Shown piece by piece: positions 1 through 7,322 of a stretch of 18,261 nucleotides of DNA. The notes below the pieces were generated by a model. The model saw nothing but the letters and a program-made list of their open reading frames with translations, made no database searches and was not told the DNA's origin. The stretch covers positions 1 through 18,261 of the forward strand of contig DAHWGX010000046.1 of NCBI GenBank assembly GCA_027335985.1, written 5' to 3'. Made by a program: the position numbers and the translations under genes. How positions within the stretch are numbered: position 1 is the first letter of the stretch; the number at the start of each line of letters is the position of its first letter. Origin of the DNA: Nitrospirota bacterium. Lineage in GTDB: Bacteria; Nitrospirota_A; Leptospirillia; Leptospirillales; Leptospirillaceae.

Positions 1-60
1 CCGCGTCAGGCCATATTCCTGGAAGAGAGGGTATGGATGCCTTGCTCTCCATGGAAGTAG
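1..60 (+). CDS. Possible C-terminal end of an upstream gene (partial)
   Basis: A reading frame open from the left edge ends with TAG at 58-60. Its last residues include QAIFLEERV, which looks more protein-like than the other two frames over the same bases. If real, it overlaps the start of the next gene at 33 by 28 bases, suggesting translational coupling. Only 19 residues are visible, so no function can be given and the call is tentative. Confidence 0.25.
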   Translation, partial: PRQAIFLEERVWMPCSPWK

Positions 61-362
61 AAGAAATTGAACCAGTGGATGTTATGGCAAATATCGAGCA
101 AAAGGCGATTCAGGCATTACGTGCTGATAACGAAATCAGAGTAAAACTGGAATCGGATTATGGAATTCCCTGGTATGGTGTCCAGCAGTTTCTTCTGAAC
201 CAAATTCCTGAACATCTCGATGATCGACAGCAATTCGCCTATAATCTTGTACCGAAGGTATTGAACAGCATTTATGGGCACCAGAGCCAAGCTTGGGAAA
301 CTTTTAAGAATCCATCTACGGGAAAGACTTGGGTGAGGGCGAGAGGTCGGAAGGATGGCTAG
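33..362 (+). CDS. Hypothetical protein, 109 aa (possibly 5'-partial)
   Basis: A small, mostly polar protein with no signal peptide or membrane segment. I do not recognise the family. The N-terminal third is acidic and probably helical; the C-terminus is basic (ends near TWVRARGRK), which could contact nucleic acid, but that is inference. ATG at 33 is preceded by the purine-rich GGAAGAGAGG, a plausible ribosome binding site. The frame is also open to the left edge, so this could instead be the tail of a longer gene. It runs convergently toward the HEPN gene with only 27 bases between the two stop codons, and no clear terminator hairpin is visible there. Confidence 0.55.
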   Translation: MDALLSMEVEEIEPVDVMANIEQKAIQALRADNEIRVKLESDYGIPWYGVQQFLLNQIPEHLDDRQQFAYNLVPKVLNSIYGHQSQAWETFKNPSTGKTWVRARGRKDG

Positions 363-389
363 ACTAGAAATTACTGTCCTAAATGGTGA

Positions 390-1508
390 CTACACTGCCC
401 CTATTTCAGCATTTTTCCGTTCGATTTTTTGCGAAGAAGGGAGGGGGCTCCAAATAACATCGTCATCAGCATTTAGTACAAAGAGTTCTGCAGACCTAGG
501 GTACTTAAAATTAAATGATATTCCAACCGTTTCTTCTTTCGTTGTCGGCGTCCCATCTACGGTGTCAGTAGAGGCATTATTCACTTGAAGTTCGAGTATT
601 CGACCCCAACGCGCTCCAGATCCATCGACAAATGTAAAGAGTGGCTGTCCAACATAAAGAGTTTGCATCGGACGCTGTACCACTACGACTGTACCGTTCT
701 TGTAAGGTCCTTCTTTGAGTTGAAGGCGAATAGCGCTTCCCTGTTTAACATGGTGATTGCGCAAATAAACTTCCACTGTCAACGCATAGATGGATTTGGC
801 TAAAGCATCGATGAAATTCACCAAGTCAGTCATCTCGCTTGGACCAAGGATCTCATCTGGATTTCCGCCTCGGTGTGCTACTTGGTTTCGTCGCTCTACG
901 AGATCATCCAGACGTTTTTGAATTATATCTATGGGCACTCCACTGCCTGGAGGCGCCTCAAGATTGTTTGAATCACAGTACCACTTAACGATATTGTCCC
1001 CTCTCTGCAAAAAATTTCGAATCTGATCAATTCCAACATCAGAAAAAAGGCTCACGAGTTCATCGTACCGAAGATTGAGATCATGAGCTACAACAGCAGG
1101 CTCGTTTAGAACATAGCCGGGAACTTCTGATAAACAGTTGAACAGATTTTTCACCACATCGATCGATTGAATCCCTACATAGCGTCCCTCACCCAAACGA
1201 CCTCGAAACAGAATTTCCGCTGACTTTTTTATGTGTTTCCGAGTTAATTTTTCAGGAAGTGCTTTGTACTTATTTATTGATGCAGCAAGTCGGGCATATG
1301 CCGAGACGAGGTTTTCAGCGAATTTCTCAAATGACGCATAAGTGGCTACTATAAACGCAGCATAGTCGAAGCGGCGGCGAATCGTGAGATATTGACGCAC
1401 CAAGGAGTCGTGGTGCTCTGCAAGTAATTGATTAACGGGAGTAATAGAATTCACAAGCGTTTGTAATTCCGCCAACTCGTTGGTGAGTTCATCGACAATT
1501 GATCGCAA
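390..1508 (-). CDS. HEPN-domain putative RNase (MAE_28990/MAE_18760-like), DUF262 partner
   Basis: About 372 aa. The middle carries an R-N-x-x-x-H motif (RNQVAHRGG, about residues 207-215), the signature of HEPN ribonucleases, plus an upstream helix with ATYASFEKFAENL typical of MAE_28990/MAE_18760-type HEPN proteins. HEPN proteins of this sort usually cleave RNA in toxin-antitoxin and abortive-infection systems. The remaining ~160 C-terminal residues are beta-rich and unrecognised. The start chosen is TTG at 1508, which has GAGGAG six bases upstream; an alternative in-frame TTG at 1541 would overlap the DUF262 gene by 23 bp. It follows the DUF262 gene directly, so the two are almost certainly co-translated and probably partners. 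The HEPN assignment is fairly firm; RNase activity and the partner relation are inferred. Confidence 0.75.
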   Translation of the reverse strand: MRSIVDELTNELAELQTLVNSITPVNQLLAEHHDSLVRQYLTIRRRFDYAAFIVATYASFEKFAENLVSAYARLAASINKYKALPEKLTRKHIKKSAEILFRGRLGEGRYVGIQSIDVVKNLFNCLSEVPGYVLNEPAVVAHDLNLRYDELVSLFSDVGIDQIRNFLQRGDNIVKWYCDSNNLEAPPGSGVPIDIIQKRLDDLVERRNQVAHRGGNPDEILGPSEMTDLVNFIDALAKSIYALTVEVYLRNHHVKQGSAIRLQLKEGPYKNGTVVVVQRPMQTLYVGQPLFTFVDGSGARWGRILELQVNNASTDTVDGTPTTKEETVGISFNFKYPRSAELFVLNADDDVIWSPLPSSQKIERKNAEIGAV

Positions 1509-1518
1509 ATGCAGCTCC

Positions 1519-2841
1519 TCAGGCTTTGTTGGCCTTTTCAATTGCGGCCGAAAAGGCTTCCTTGACTACCCTGTTTCTTATCTGCGTGTCTGAGAAGTTG
1601 GTACGTCGGCCAGAGAATAACTCTTGGTTCTGTTGATACATCGCCGTGAGTTCTTCACGTAGCACACTCTTGTGTGCAAGGAGCTTTTCTCGTGCAAGTA
1701 TTACTTCTCTGCTATTTGCAACATACATTATTGGGTCATAAACGATCTTGGTAGGCCGTTGCGAGGAACTTATGACACAGTATGCTTCATTGCCAAGAAC
1801 TGTCCAGAGAAATATGACTGTCGATTCAAACATCTCTCGATACTTGTCGAGAATTTCCTGAGAGAATTTGTTGCCTTCTATTAAGAATCGATCCAAGAAC
1901 TCAGAAATCTTGTTCAGTCCAGCCTTAAACGATTCTATTTGTCGATATGCAAAGAACCGAAGAACGAGTTCTACATCCTCCATCTTTTCAAACATACGCT
2001 TTCCTGTATTTGTTGATTCATCAATAGATTCCGAGAAGTTTTCCTCGTATTGTTCTTCCGCTATTGGGTCGAGTGGGATTCCCCACATCCGACGAAATTT
2101 TTCGTTCTCGGAGAGAGACAGGCAAAGCCGATTCAGAGCTCCATTGGAGATAGCATTGCGTGTCTCTTGATTGCTCAGTTCAACCCCCCCTGAATTAAGG
2201 CGCTCAAAGACAATTTTCTTGAGCATCGTTGCCTGTTCTTCGTTCGCAGCGGTCTCTTTCAAGAGAATGACTGACGAAATGTACCTTCGGTCGATCCCGT
2301 CACGAACCTTCGATGGCAGTTGAGAGTATGTTCGCCCATCAAGGTCAGACCAATATTGCAAGCCATGAAGCGCAAATGAGTCGGCATAAAATTCACTTAA
2401 TGCCGTAAGGCGTTGGCGACCATCCATTACCTCGAATCGGGCGAGGTCTCGCTCGTACAGAAAAACAGGGGGGACGGGAACGTTCATTAGAAAAGACTCG
2501 ATAAGTCGTGATTTGCGCTCAATGCTCCAACGATGCCTGCGCTGGTATTCTGGGTCGAGTTTGTAACGAGGCTCTTTCTTCCCACTTGAATCACCTTCAA
2601 TTTCGACAGTCTCCTGGAGCATCGCAAGGATGCCTGCCAAGGAGTAGCGGGCCGATTCGGTAACAATGCGAACGTCACCCTTTGCATACCGGCTGTTCAG
2701 TTCTTCATCAGTCGCTTTTGACTCAGTGGCTTTGTTGGTAAAAGAGAGTTTCTCGTCCTTTAGCAGGTTTTCTGAGATGGGTTCATCCGTTTTCTGATGA
2801 GACCTCCGCCGTGGGGTTCCTTCCTTTTTTTTTTGATTCAC
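1519..2841 (-). CDS. DUF262 (ParB/GmrS-like) domain protein
   Basis: 440 aa. The N-terminal half has the DUF262 signature: YKLDPEYQRRHRW (residues 93-105), a VPVPPVFLYE strand (121-130) and MDGRQRLTAL (139-148). DUF262 is a ParB/Srx-like fold found in GmrS of the GmrSD modification-dependent nuclease and in other defence proteins, where it is thought to bind or hydrolyse nucleotides. No DUF1524 HNH nuclease follows; the effector is more likely the HEPN protein encoded next. The start is GTG at 2841, supported by AAGGAG seven bases upstream. The first ~60 residues are polar and disordered-looking, and codons 3-6 contain a run of ten A. An operon with the HEPN gene is clear; the methyltransferase lies 115 bp upstream on the same strand. 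Confidence 0.9.
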   Translation of the reverse strand: MNQKKKEGTPRRRSHQKTDEPISENLLKDEKLSFTNKATESKATDEELNSRYAKGDVRIVTESARYSLAGILAMLQETVEIEGDSSGKKEPRYKLDPEYQRRHRWSIERKSRLIESFLMNVPVPPVFLYERDLARFEVMDGRQRLTALSEFYADSFALHGLQYWSDLDGRTYSQLPSKVRDGIDRRYISSVILLKETAANEEQATMLKKIVFERLNSGGVELSNQETRNAISNGALNRLCLSLSENEKFRRMWGIPLDPIAEEQYEENFSESIDESTNTGKRMFEKMEDVELVLRFFAYRQIESFKAGLNKISEFLDRFLIEGNKFSQEILDKYREMFESTVIFLWTVLGNEAYCVISSSQRPTKIVYDPIMYVANSREVILAREKLLAHKSVLREELTAMYQQNQELFSGRRTNFSDTQIRNRVVKEAFSAAIEKANKA

Positions 2842-2872
2842 GTATGGGCTCCTTGAAAGGGGTTCAGGTCAA

Positions 2873-2900
2873 ATGATCGATCATAACTTACTCATGTCAA
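2873..2900 (-). promoter_or_regulatory. Candidate promoter/operator upstream of the DUF262 gene
   Basis: The 115-bp gap between the methyltransferase stop and the DUF262 start holds a consensus -35 hexamer TTGACA on the minus strand (2900-2895) and a perfect 12-bp palindrome ATGATCGATCAT at 2873-2884, about 30 bp before the GTG start. The palindrome lies where a -10 box or operator would be. No good -10 is visible at 17-bp spacing. This suggests the DUF262-HEPN pair can be controlled separately from the methyltransferase. Confidence 0.4.
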
Positions 2901-2956
2901 TATGCCCTGATCTTGAAATCCCATAATCTAAATTTCTCTGAACTTTCTTGATCTGC

Positions 2957-4264
2957 TCAATGCTTCACAGCCCAAATATCGTATTCAAGGAGTGGCTTGC
3001 TCCTGTTTCGCAGAAAAGTATCAGCCTGACGTTTACCTTTCATAGCGGTGCCGGCTTCTCGAAGAGTCATGATGCGCCAGCCACTGTCTATGAGTGATGC
3101 CTTGATCAGACTGAGTGGATCGGCACTCCGATCCGTAATTCCACCGAAGCGAATGACCATCTTGGCGTCATCGGAGCAGACAACATAAGAGTTTCGCCAT
3201 ACCATTCGAAGATCCTCCGTAAACTCATCAGGACTAGAATGAACCACTTGATCTCGAGTTGTGTAATCCACGATGTCTGGACCCCCGACGAACCAGTTGC
3301 GAAGCCATTGATCTGGTATGTATGTTCTCATCCCATAGTAAGGGGGCGAGGTAATGATCCAGTCAAACTTTTTCTCCGGCGCAATGGGCTGTAAGGAGTC
3401 AGACTTACGACTATCAGCGTGACGCACAACACCATTGATCGACGGGAGAGTGCTGTAGTACCGTTTCGCACGCCGTTCGATCAACGCAATGACGTCTACT
3501 TGATCGGGTCGAAGATTGTGCTCCTTCCAGAATCGGGTTGCATAGGCGGGCTTGGGGGCGTAGGTCCTAGGGCATTGATTGGAGAAGTAACTCGGAATGA
3601 TCTTCTGCTTGGGACCATGCAACGCACCAAGCACGATGCCGCGCAATGCGATTCGCTCGGGTGGAGTGCAATGCTCAAGGAAAGCTTCGCGCAACTGGCA
3701 GAGTGAATTCAGTACATCTGGATGGAAGGCCCACGACCAGAATTCACCTCTTGGCACGTTTCGGGCCGATCTTGTATCGAGCAACTGCCTCGCCTCATTG
3801 CATATTTTCTCGGCTGTGGTAGAGACCAGCTTTGCCGACGAAATTGCGGCAGCGACTGGGCTGGAGTCTACGCCCATCGAAGCGAGGCCAGCCAGTCGTG
3901 CGGCGAAATTGGTAGTTCCTCTCCCACAAAATGGGTCGAGTATTGTTTCACCTTCCTTTGCCCGACGCTGCAGGATGTTCAGTGGAAAGGCGAGCGGGAA
4001 CATGGTGAAATAAGGACAAATGCCGTTCAGTGCAATATTTTCTGTCACTGGGCTCCCATGGCTCGGACGATGGGTTTTAGGGGATGGTTCAATCAACGCA
4101 TCTGAATGGATTTCATAGGTGTGTCGTTTACCTACACCTTCAGATTCGTGTATATACGTTGGCAATTCTAACTTATTCTTGCCAATTCTACTAGTCTGGC
4201 AAAGGCTAACGGGCGATGTCTTTAATCTGAGATTCAAAACAGTTTGTAAAGCGAAAAAGACCAC
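2957..4264 (-). CDS. Site-specific DNA methyltransferase (N4-cytosine or N6-adenine type)
   Basis: Up to 435 aa. An AdoMet-binding motif I, DPFCGRGTT, lies at residues 110-118 and the catalytic motif IV, TSPPYYGMRTY, at 305-315. SPPY points to exocyclic amino methylation, N4-cytosine more often than N6-adenine. Between them is a conserved-looking stretch with SYFSNQCPRTYAPKPAYA (225-242). The protein ends in an acidic-aromatic tail (EYDIWAVKH) common in such enzymes. The start is unsure: the most upstream option is GTG at 4264, but that would put an inverted repeat inside the gene, and a later TTG near 4165 or beyond is possible. As the first gene before DUF262 and HEPN, it may provide self-marking for a restriction-like system; that role is inferred. 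Confidence 0.85.
   Translation of the reverse strand: MVFFALQTVLNLRLKTSPVSLCQTSRIGKNKLELPTYIHESEGVGKRHTYEIHSDALIEPSPKTHRPSHGSPVTENIALNGICPYFTMFPLAFPLNILQRRAKEGETILDPFCGRGTTNFAARLAGLASMGVDSSPVAAAISSAKLVSTTAEKICNEARQLLDTRSARNVPRGEFWSWAFHPDVLNSLCQLREAFLEHCTPPERIALRGIVLGALHGPKQKIIPSYFSNQCPRTYAPKPAYATRFWKEHNLRPDQVDVIALIERRAKRYYSTLPSINGVVRHADSRKSDSLQPIAPEKKFDWIITSPPYYGMRTYIPDQWLRNWFVGGPDIVDYTTRDQVVHSSPDEFTEDLRMVWRNSYVVCSDDAKMVIRFGGITDRSADPLSLIKASLIDSGWRIMTLREAGTAMKGKRQADTFLRNRSKPLLEYDIWAVKH
4159..4185. promoter_or_regulatory. Inverted repeat near the methyltransferase start
   Basis: Arms TTGGCAA (4159-4165) and TTGCCAA (4179-4185) are perfectly complementary with a 13-base AT-rich spacer. Each arm is followed by TTCTA, giving a direct repeat as well. 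The spacing and position suit an operator for autoregulation of the methyltransferase, and favour a translation start downstream of it. No regulator is recognised nearby. Confidence 0.35.
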
Positions 4265-4309
4265 AACACAAAGGTGCCGTGGCCATTCCTAATCTTCTGA
4301 TTTTTCCTT

Positions 4310-4606
4310 TTACGTTCCCTTCACGACTGCGCAGAGCCGGGTGAAAAAGATGTAGTCCCTGGTCTCGTAACGGATAGAGACGATTTTGTGGATCCCCGCC
4401 TTTTTCGCAGCATCGAGGATCGTCTTTCCAGTTCCGGTCGTCGTGTCGGCCGCAAATGTCCCGTTGCACACCGTTGTCGTCTTGAGTCCGGAAGGTTCGC
4501 TTTTCGACACATCCGGACTCATGGGGGCTTCGGGAAAGGCCAGGGTGCATCCCCCGAGAACAGCTACGGAAAGAAGTCCCACAGGGATCAAACGATTGAT
4601 CTTCAT
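4310..4606 (-). CDS. Small TRL-like lipoprotein, 98 aa
   Basis: The N-terminus has a basic start, a hydrophobic stretch and a lipobox VLGGC (Cys20), so the mature protein should be lipid-anchored in the envelope. The C-terminal half (about residues 62-96, ILDAAKKAGIHKIVSIRYET onward) resembles the TRL domain of small secreted lipoproteins: an AAKKAGI-K-I segment, a Y-x-T turn and a final strand. The function of that domain is not established. ATG at 4606 follows AAGAAGG with almost no spacer, so initiation may be weak or coupled to ardC, whose stop is 50 bp upstream. It is the last gene of the minus-strand conjugation operon. An upstream in-frame start near 4660 exists but would spoil the signal peptide. 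Confidence 0.65.
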   Translation of the reverse strand: MKINRLIPVGLLSVAVLGGCTLAFPEAPMSPDVSKSEPSGLKTTTVCNGTFAADTTTGTGKTILDAAKKAGIHKIVSIRYETRDYIFFTRLCAVVKGT

Positions 4607-4656
4607 CCTTCTTTTGTTCTGCCCACAGAGGCGGAGGTGAATAATCCGGCGGACAT

Positions 4657-6063
4657 TCAAAGGGCCGGTTCGAGTGTTGACTTCGGGGCGATCCGGGTAG
4701 TATCGGAAATTCCCGGCAAATCGATTTCTCCCGCAGTCTCATCAGATCCTTCGGGGTGGGACTCCCGGTCGAGTTCTTTCGGGTAATGTCCCCGATGGAC
4801 CATCCAGCCGTGAGGGATTAGAAACCCGTTCCTGTCTTCCTCATGAGGCCCCAGTCGATTGCAGATGTCGGCGAAGCGGGAATCGGAGGTGACGGCCTGA
4901 TATCTCCGGCCCCCGTCCATGACCCCGGGAGTGTTCCTATCGAAAAGCCGGCCGGAAGGAGGAGTTTCCTCGTACGTAAAAAAACGGACTGGTTCCGGGA
5001 TCCCCGACAGCGTCTGGAACTCCTCTTTCACGAGGCGGGTACCGGGAAACGGGACACCTGAAGCCGCCGGAACCGTTGTCCCGCTATGTTCGGCGGATTT
5101 TTCTTCTTCCATCTCCCATCCCGGAGACCGCCCCATCAGAAGATCACAGACTTTTTGCGCCTGGGCGGCCGCCCGGAAGATCTCCTTTTTGTCCGACCTC
5201 AAGACCTCGAGCCAGTTGTCGATATAGGCGGCGTTCCGTTTGAGGTCGTTGTCGATTCCCAGTTCGGCGCAGACGAGGGCCGAGGCGATTTCCGCCACCA
5301 GTTCTTCCCGGGCATAGTCCTTTGTGCCGAAGGAATTCGCGAAAGGACGGGAAAGCCGCTTCTCGTGACCGGTGGCGTGTCCGGATTCGTGAAGAAGAGT
5401 CCCGTAATAGGAGTTCATGTCCGGGAACCGATCGGGATGGGGCATGTTGATCCTGTCGACCGACGGACGGTACCAGGCGTCGCTTCCGTCCGGGGACATC
5501 TGGGCAACGGAATGGCTGAGCGTCAGCCCCGTTTCCTTGAGGCGGGAGAGGATTTCCTCCACTTTCCTGTCGAGGATGATTTTGTTCGGTGTGTTGCCTT
5601 CCGTCTTTTCGAGTTCCGGGAGACCCTCGATCTGTTCGGCGTTGAACACGTGAATCGCCTTGGTAAACCAGAATTTGTAGGTTTTGCTGACGTTCCTTGC
5701 CTCTCCCGTTTCCGGATCCGTCTCGATGACGGTTTTTTGGCGCAACTGCGGTTTGGACAGGATGATTTCTGTGGCTTTCTCGCCTTTTTTGACCTGCCAG
5801 CCCTGTTGTCGCGCCGCCTCGAAGGTGCACCACCGGGGATCCGAATACCCCCTGGAAAGAAGGAGCAAAGTGTTGATCCCCTGATAGGGACGGCCGTTGA
5901 CAGCGTTTCTTGGGAGAAAAGACCTCGTCCCGTCAAGCGATCCGGCGGACCAGGGACGTTTCCAGGGCATGACGCCTTTTTCGAGTTCGGCGACGATCCG
6001 CTCCGTCACCTCTCTGTGCAGGTCGCGATGTTCCTTTTTTCCGCGGTTATTCGTTGTCGCCAT
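4657..6063 (-). CDS. ardC: ArdC-like antirestriction protein (ssDNA-binding domain plus zincin metallopeptidase domain)
   Basis: 468 aa. Residues ~15-140 match the ArdC N-terminal DNA-binding domain (MPWKRPWSAG, VNGRPYQGIN, W-x-TF-x-A-x-x-x-GW-x-VKKGEK). Residues ~215-265 form a zincin-like peptidase domain with HESGHATGH at 225-233 and a downstream EELVAEIAS that should give the third zinc ligand. ArdC-type proteins bind incoming single-stranded DNA and shield it from host restriction during conjugation. About 150 extra C-terminal residues (including RLFDRNTPGVMDGGRRYQAV) are not part of the usual ~300-aa protein and are unrecognised. ATG at 6063 has AAGGAG eight bases upstream and overlaps the preceding small gene by 17 bp. 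Family call firm; peptidase activity not established. Confidence 0.92.
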   Translation of the reverse strand: MATTNNRGKKEHRDLHREVTERIVAELEKGVMPWKRPWSAGSLDGTRSFLPRNAVNGRPYQGINTLLLLSRGYSDPRWCTFEAARQQGWQVKKGEKATEIILSKPQLRQKTVIETDPETGEARNVSKTYKFWFTKAIHVFNAEQIEGLPELEKTEGNTPNKIILDRKVEEILSRLKETGLTLSHSVAQMSPDGSDAWYRPSVDRINMPHPDRFPDMNSYYGTLLHESGHATGHEKRLSRPFANSFGTKDYAREELVAEIASALVCAELGIDNDLKRNAAYIDNWLEVLRSDKKEIFRAAAQAQKVCDLLMGRSPGWEMEEEKSAEHSGTTVPAASGVPFPGTRLVKEEFQTLSGIPEPVRFFTYEETPPSGRLFDRNTPGVMDGGRRYQAVTSDSRFADICNRLGPHEEDRNGFLIPHGWMVHRGHYPKELDRESHPEGSDETAGEIDLPGISDTTRIAPKSTLEPAL

Positions 6064-6190
6064 TGTCCGGATCTCCTTCAAAGTGTTTGTTCCAGGAATC
6101 GAAGGCGGCGAGTTCGTCTTTCTCGATCACGCAGATTCCCTCCTTTTCGAGTTCTTCCTTGAGTTCGGGTGTGAGTGGTTCCAGGCACAT
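6047..6190 (-). CDS. Small acidic hypothetical protein, 47 aa
   Basis: ATG at 6190 is preceded by AAAGGAG eight bases upstream. The frame ends within the first codons of ardC, overlapping it by 17 bp. The protein (starts MCLEPLTPELKEELEKEG) is acidic and probably helical, with no membrane segment. No family recognised. The strong ribosome binding site, the tight fit between two operon genes and the coupling to ardC are the arguments that it is real. It may help set translation of ArdC or work beside it. Confidence 0.65.
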   Translation of the reverse strand: MCLEPLTPELKEELEKEGICVIEKDELAAFDSWNKHFEGDPDNGDNE

Positions 6191-6204
6191 CGTTTTTTCT
6201 CCTT

Positions 6205-6612
6205 TCATCCAAGTTCCGGAAAGAGCGATTTTCCGATTCTTCCGGCGTGCTCTTCTTCCAGAGGCGTGGGGTCGTAGCCGCTTGTTTCGATATTGGCGAT
6301 CCGGCATTTCAGGAACGCGACATGAAGAAAATCCTCACGACCCGAAAGGCAGGCCCTCCCCCATCCCAGGGCCGACATGACGGACACCATCGCCTGGATG
6401 TCCTCTTCCCGGGAAGAATAGGCTTCGATCCGGTTCGCAAAGACCCGGAAGACGGGATCCGTTCCGTCGGAACGGGTGTAGATCACGGAATGATCCCCTG
6501 GAGCTTTCAGGACATATCCGGAAAGCTCGAGCGGAACGGGAGGGTCGGGAGACAGGGCGGGATCGTTTCTCCGGAGTTGTCCGATCATCTGGTCGAGCGC
6601 GAATCCGGTCAT
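6205..6612 (-). CDS. LPD7-like (large polyvalent protein-associated) domain protein, 135 aa
   Basis: ATG at 6612 overlaps the stop of the DotI-like gene in an ATGA, so it is translationally coupled. Residues ~45-130 resemble the LPD7 domain found in long polyvalent proteins, relaxases and primases of conjugative elements: F-R-V-F-A-N-R-I-E, then a helix (EEDIQAMVSVMSALGWG), then LSGREDFLHVAFLKC and a GYDPTPLEEE end. Here it stands alone instead of as part of a large protein. Its biochemical role is unknown; a DNA-processing or relaxosome accessory role is inference from its usual partners. Domain assignment is by pattern only. Confidence 0.75.
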   Translation of the reverse strand: MTGFALDQMIGQLRRNDPALSPDPPVPLELSGYVLKAPGDHSVIYTRSDGTDPVFRVFANRIEAYSSREEDIQAMVSVMSALGWGRACLSGREDFLHVAFLKCRIANIETSGYDPTPLEEEHAGRIGKSLFPELG

Positions 6613-7322
6613 ACCTTTTTCTCCACGGCCAGGAACTGCGAGACGGCCAGTCCCTTCGGATGGGACAGGACGCTTCGTCTGACGACGAGAAGGGTCACGA
6701 CCAGGCTCTGGGAGACGCTCGACTTGGCCGCCTGGTAAGTCACCAGGACGGGGACCTGAATCTTCCAGGCATAGATGCCGGCGAGCATTCCTTTGGCGAC
6801 CACGACCCCGGCCGATGTCGGGACGGCGCTCGTCACCATCCGGTTTTTCAGAACGAGATCGAGGTTGCCGGAGGCCTTCAAGGATCCGATGAATGAAGAG
6901 AATCCTTCCTTCGTGAAGTCCCGCGAAAGCCCGAAAAGGGCCTTGCGCCAGTTGACGAAATCGTAGGAGTAGGCCGATATCACGACATCCGTCGCCCAGG
7001 AGACGACCCGACGGTCTTCCATGGCGGGGCGGGACAGGGCGACAAGGGGGAGAATCCGTCCGTCGTTCGTGGCGGCGAAGTAGATGGGCCGCTTGTGGAG
7101 CACCGCCCATCCGAGAAAGGCGTTGCCGACCACGGACACGGCAAGCGCCACGGTGCCGATGCGGAGAGAAGCCGAGATTTTCCGGTACTGGTCCCGGTAC
7201 CAGTCGTTCCGGAGCCCCACCAACTGGGCCCCTCCCTCGCGGGAAGGATGAGACTCTTTGGGAGAGGACGGGGCGGAGGAATGTCCGTCCTTCCGCCCCT
7301 TTGTTCCGAACAGTCCGAACAT
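6609..7322 (-). CDS. dotI: DotI/IcmL/TraM-family type IVB secretion (I-type conjugation) protein
   Basis: 237 aa. A cytoplasmic N-terminus contains the conserved RNDWYRDQYRK patch (38-48), followed by one transmembrane helix (about 53-76) and a periplasmic domain with RPIYFAATNDGRILPLVALS (78-97), a WA-x-D-x-x-x-x-x-Y-x-Y-DF-x-NWR segment (109-126) and DFTKEGFSSFI. These are features of the DotI/IcmL/TraM inner-membrane component, a VirB8-like scaffold of Dot/Icm and IncI-type transfer machines. The length is normal for the family. The start codon shares one base with the stop of the upstream gene (TGATG) and the stop overlaps the next start, so it sits inside a tight operon. DotH and DotG homologues, usually adjacent, are not next to it here. 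Confidence 0.87.
   Translation of the reverse strand: MFGLFGTKGRKDGHSSAPSSPKESHPSREGGAQLVGLRNDWYRDQYRKISASLRIGTVALAVSVVGNAFLGWAVLHKRPIYFAATNDGRILPLVALSRPAMEDRRVVSWATDVVISAYSYDFVNWRKALFGLSRDFTKEGFSSFIGSLKASGNLDLVLKNRMVTSAVPTSAGVVVAKGMLAGIYAWKIQVPVLVTYQAAKSSVSQSLVVTLLVVRRSVLSHPKGLAVSQFLAVEKKV

Noticed and set aside
363..803. Plus-strand open frames opposite the HEPN gene
   Set aside because: Antisense to the HEPN gene, short and without good start sites.
4265..4309. Possible terminator after the lipoprotein gene
   Set aside because: The GC-rich bits (GGTGCCGTGGCC) do not form a convincing hairpin followed by a T run on the minus strand.
4206..4742. Minus-strand 178-codon frame over the lipoprotein gene
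   Set aside because: Overlaps the lipoprotein in another frame, has no motif, and its composition (Arg/Ser/Pro/Cys) is typical of a shadow frame.
5086..6162. Long plus-strand open frame (358 codons) opposite ardC
   Set aside because: It is antisense to a well-recognised gene, Arg/Pro/Phe-rich, lacks a ribosome binding site and motifs, and results from GC-rich codon bias.
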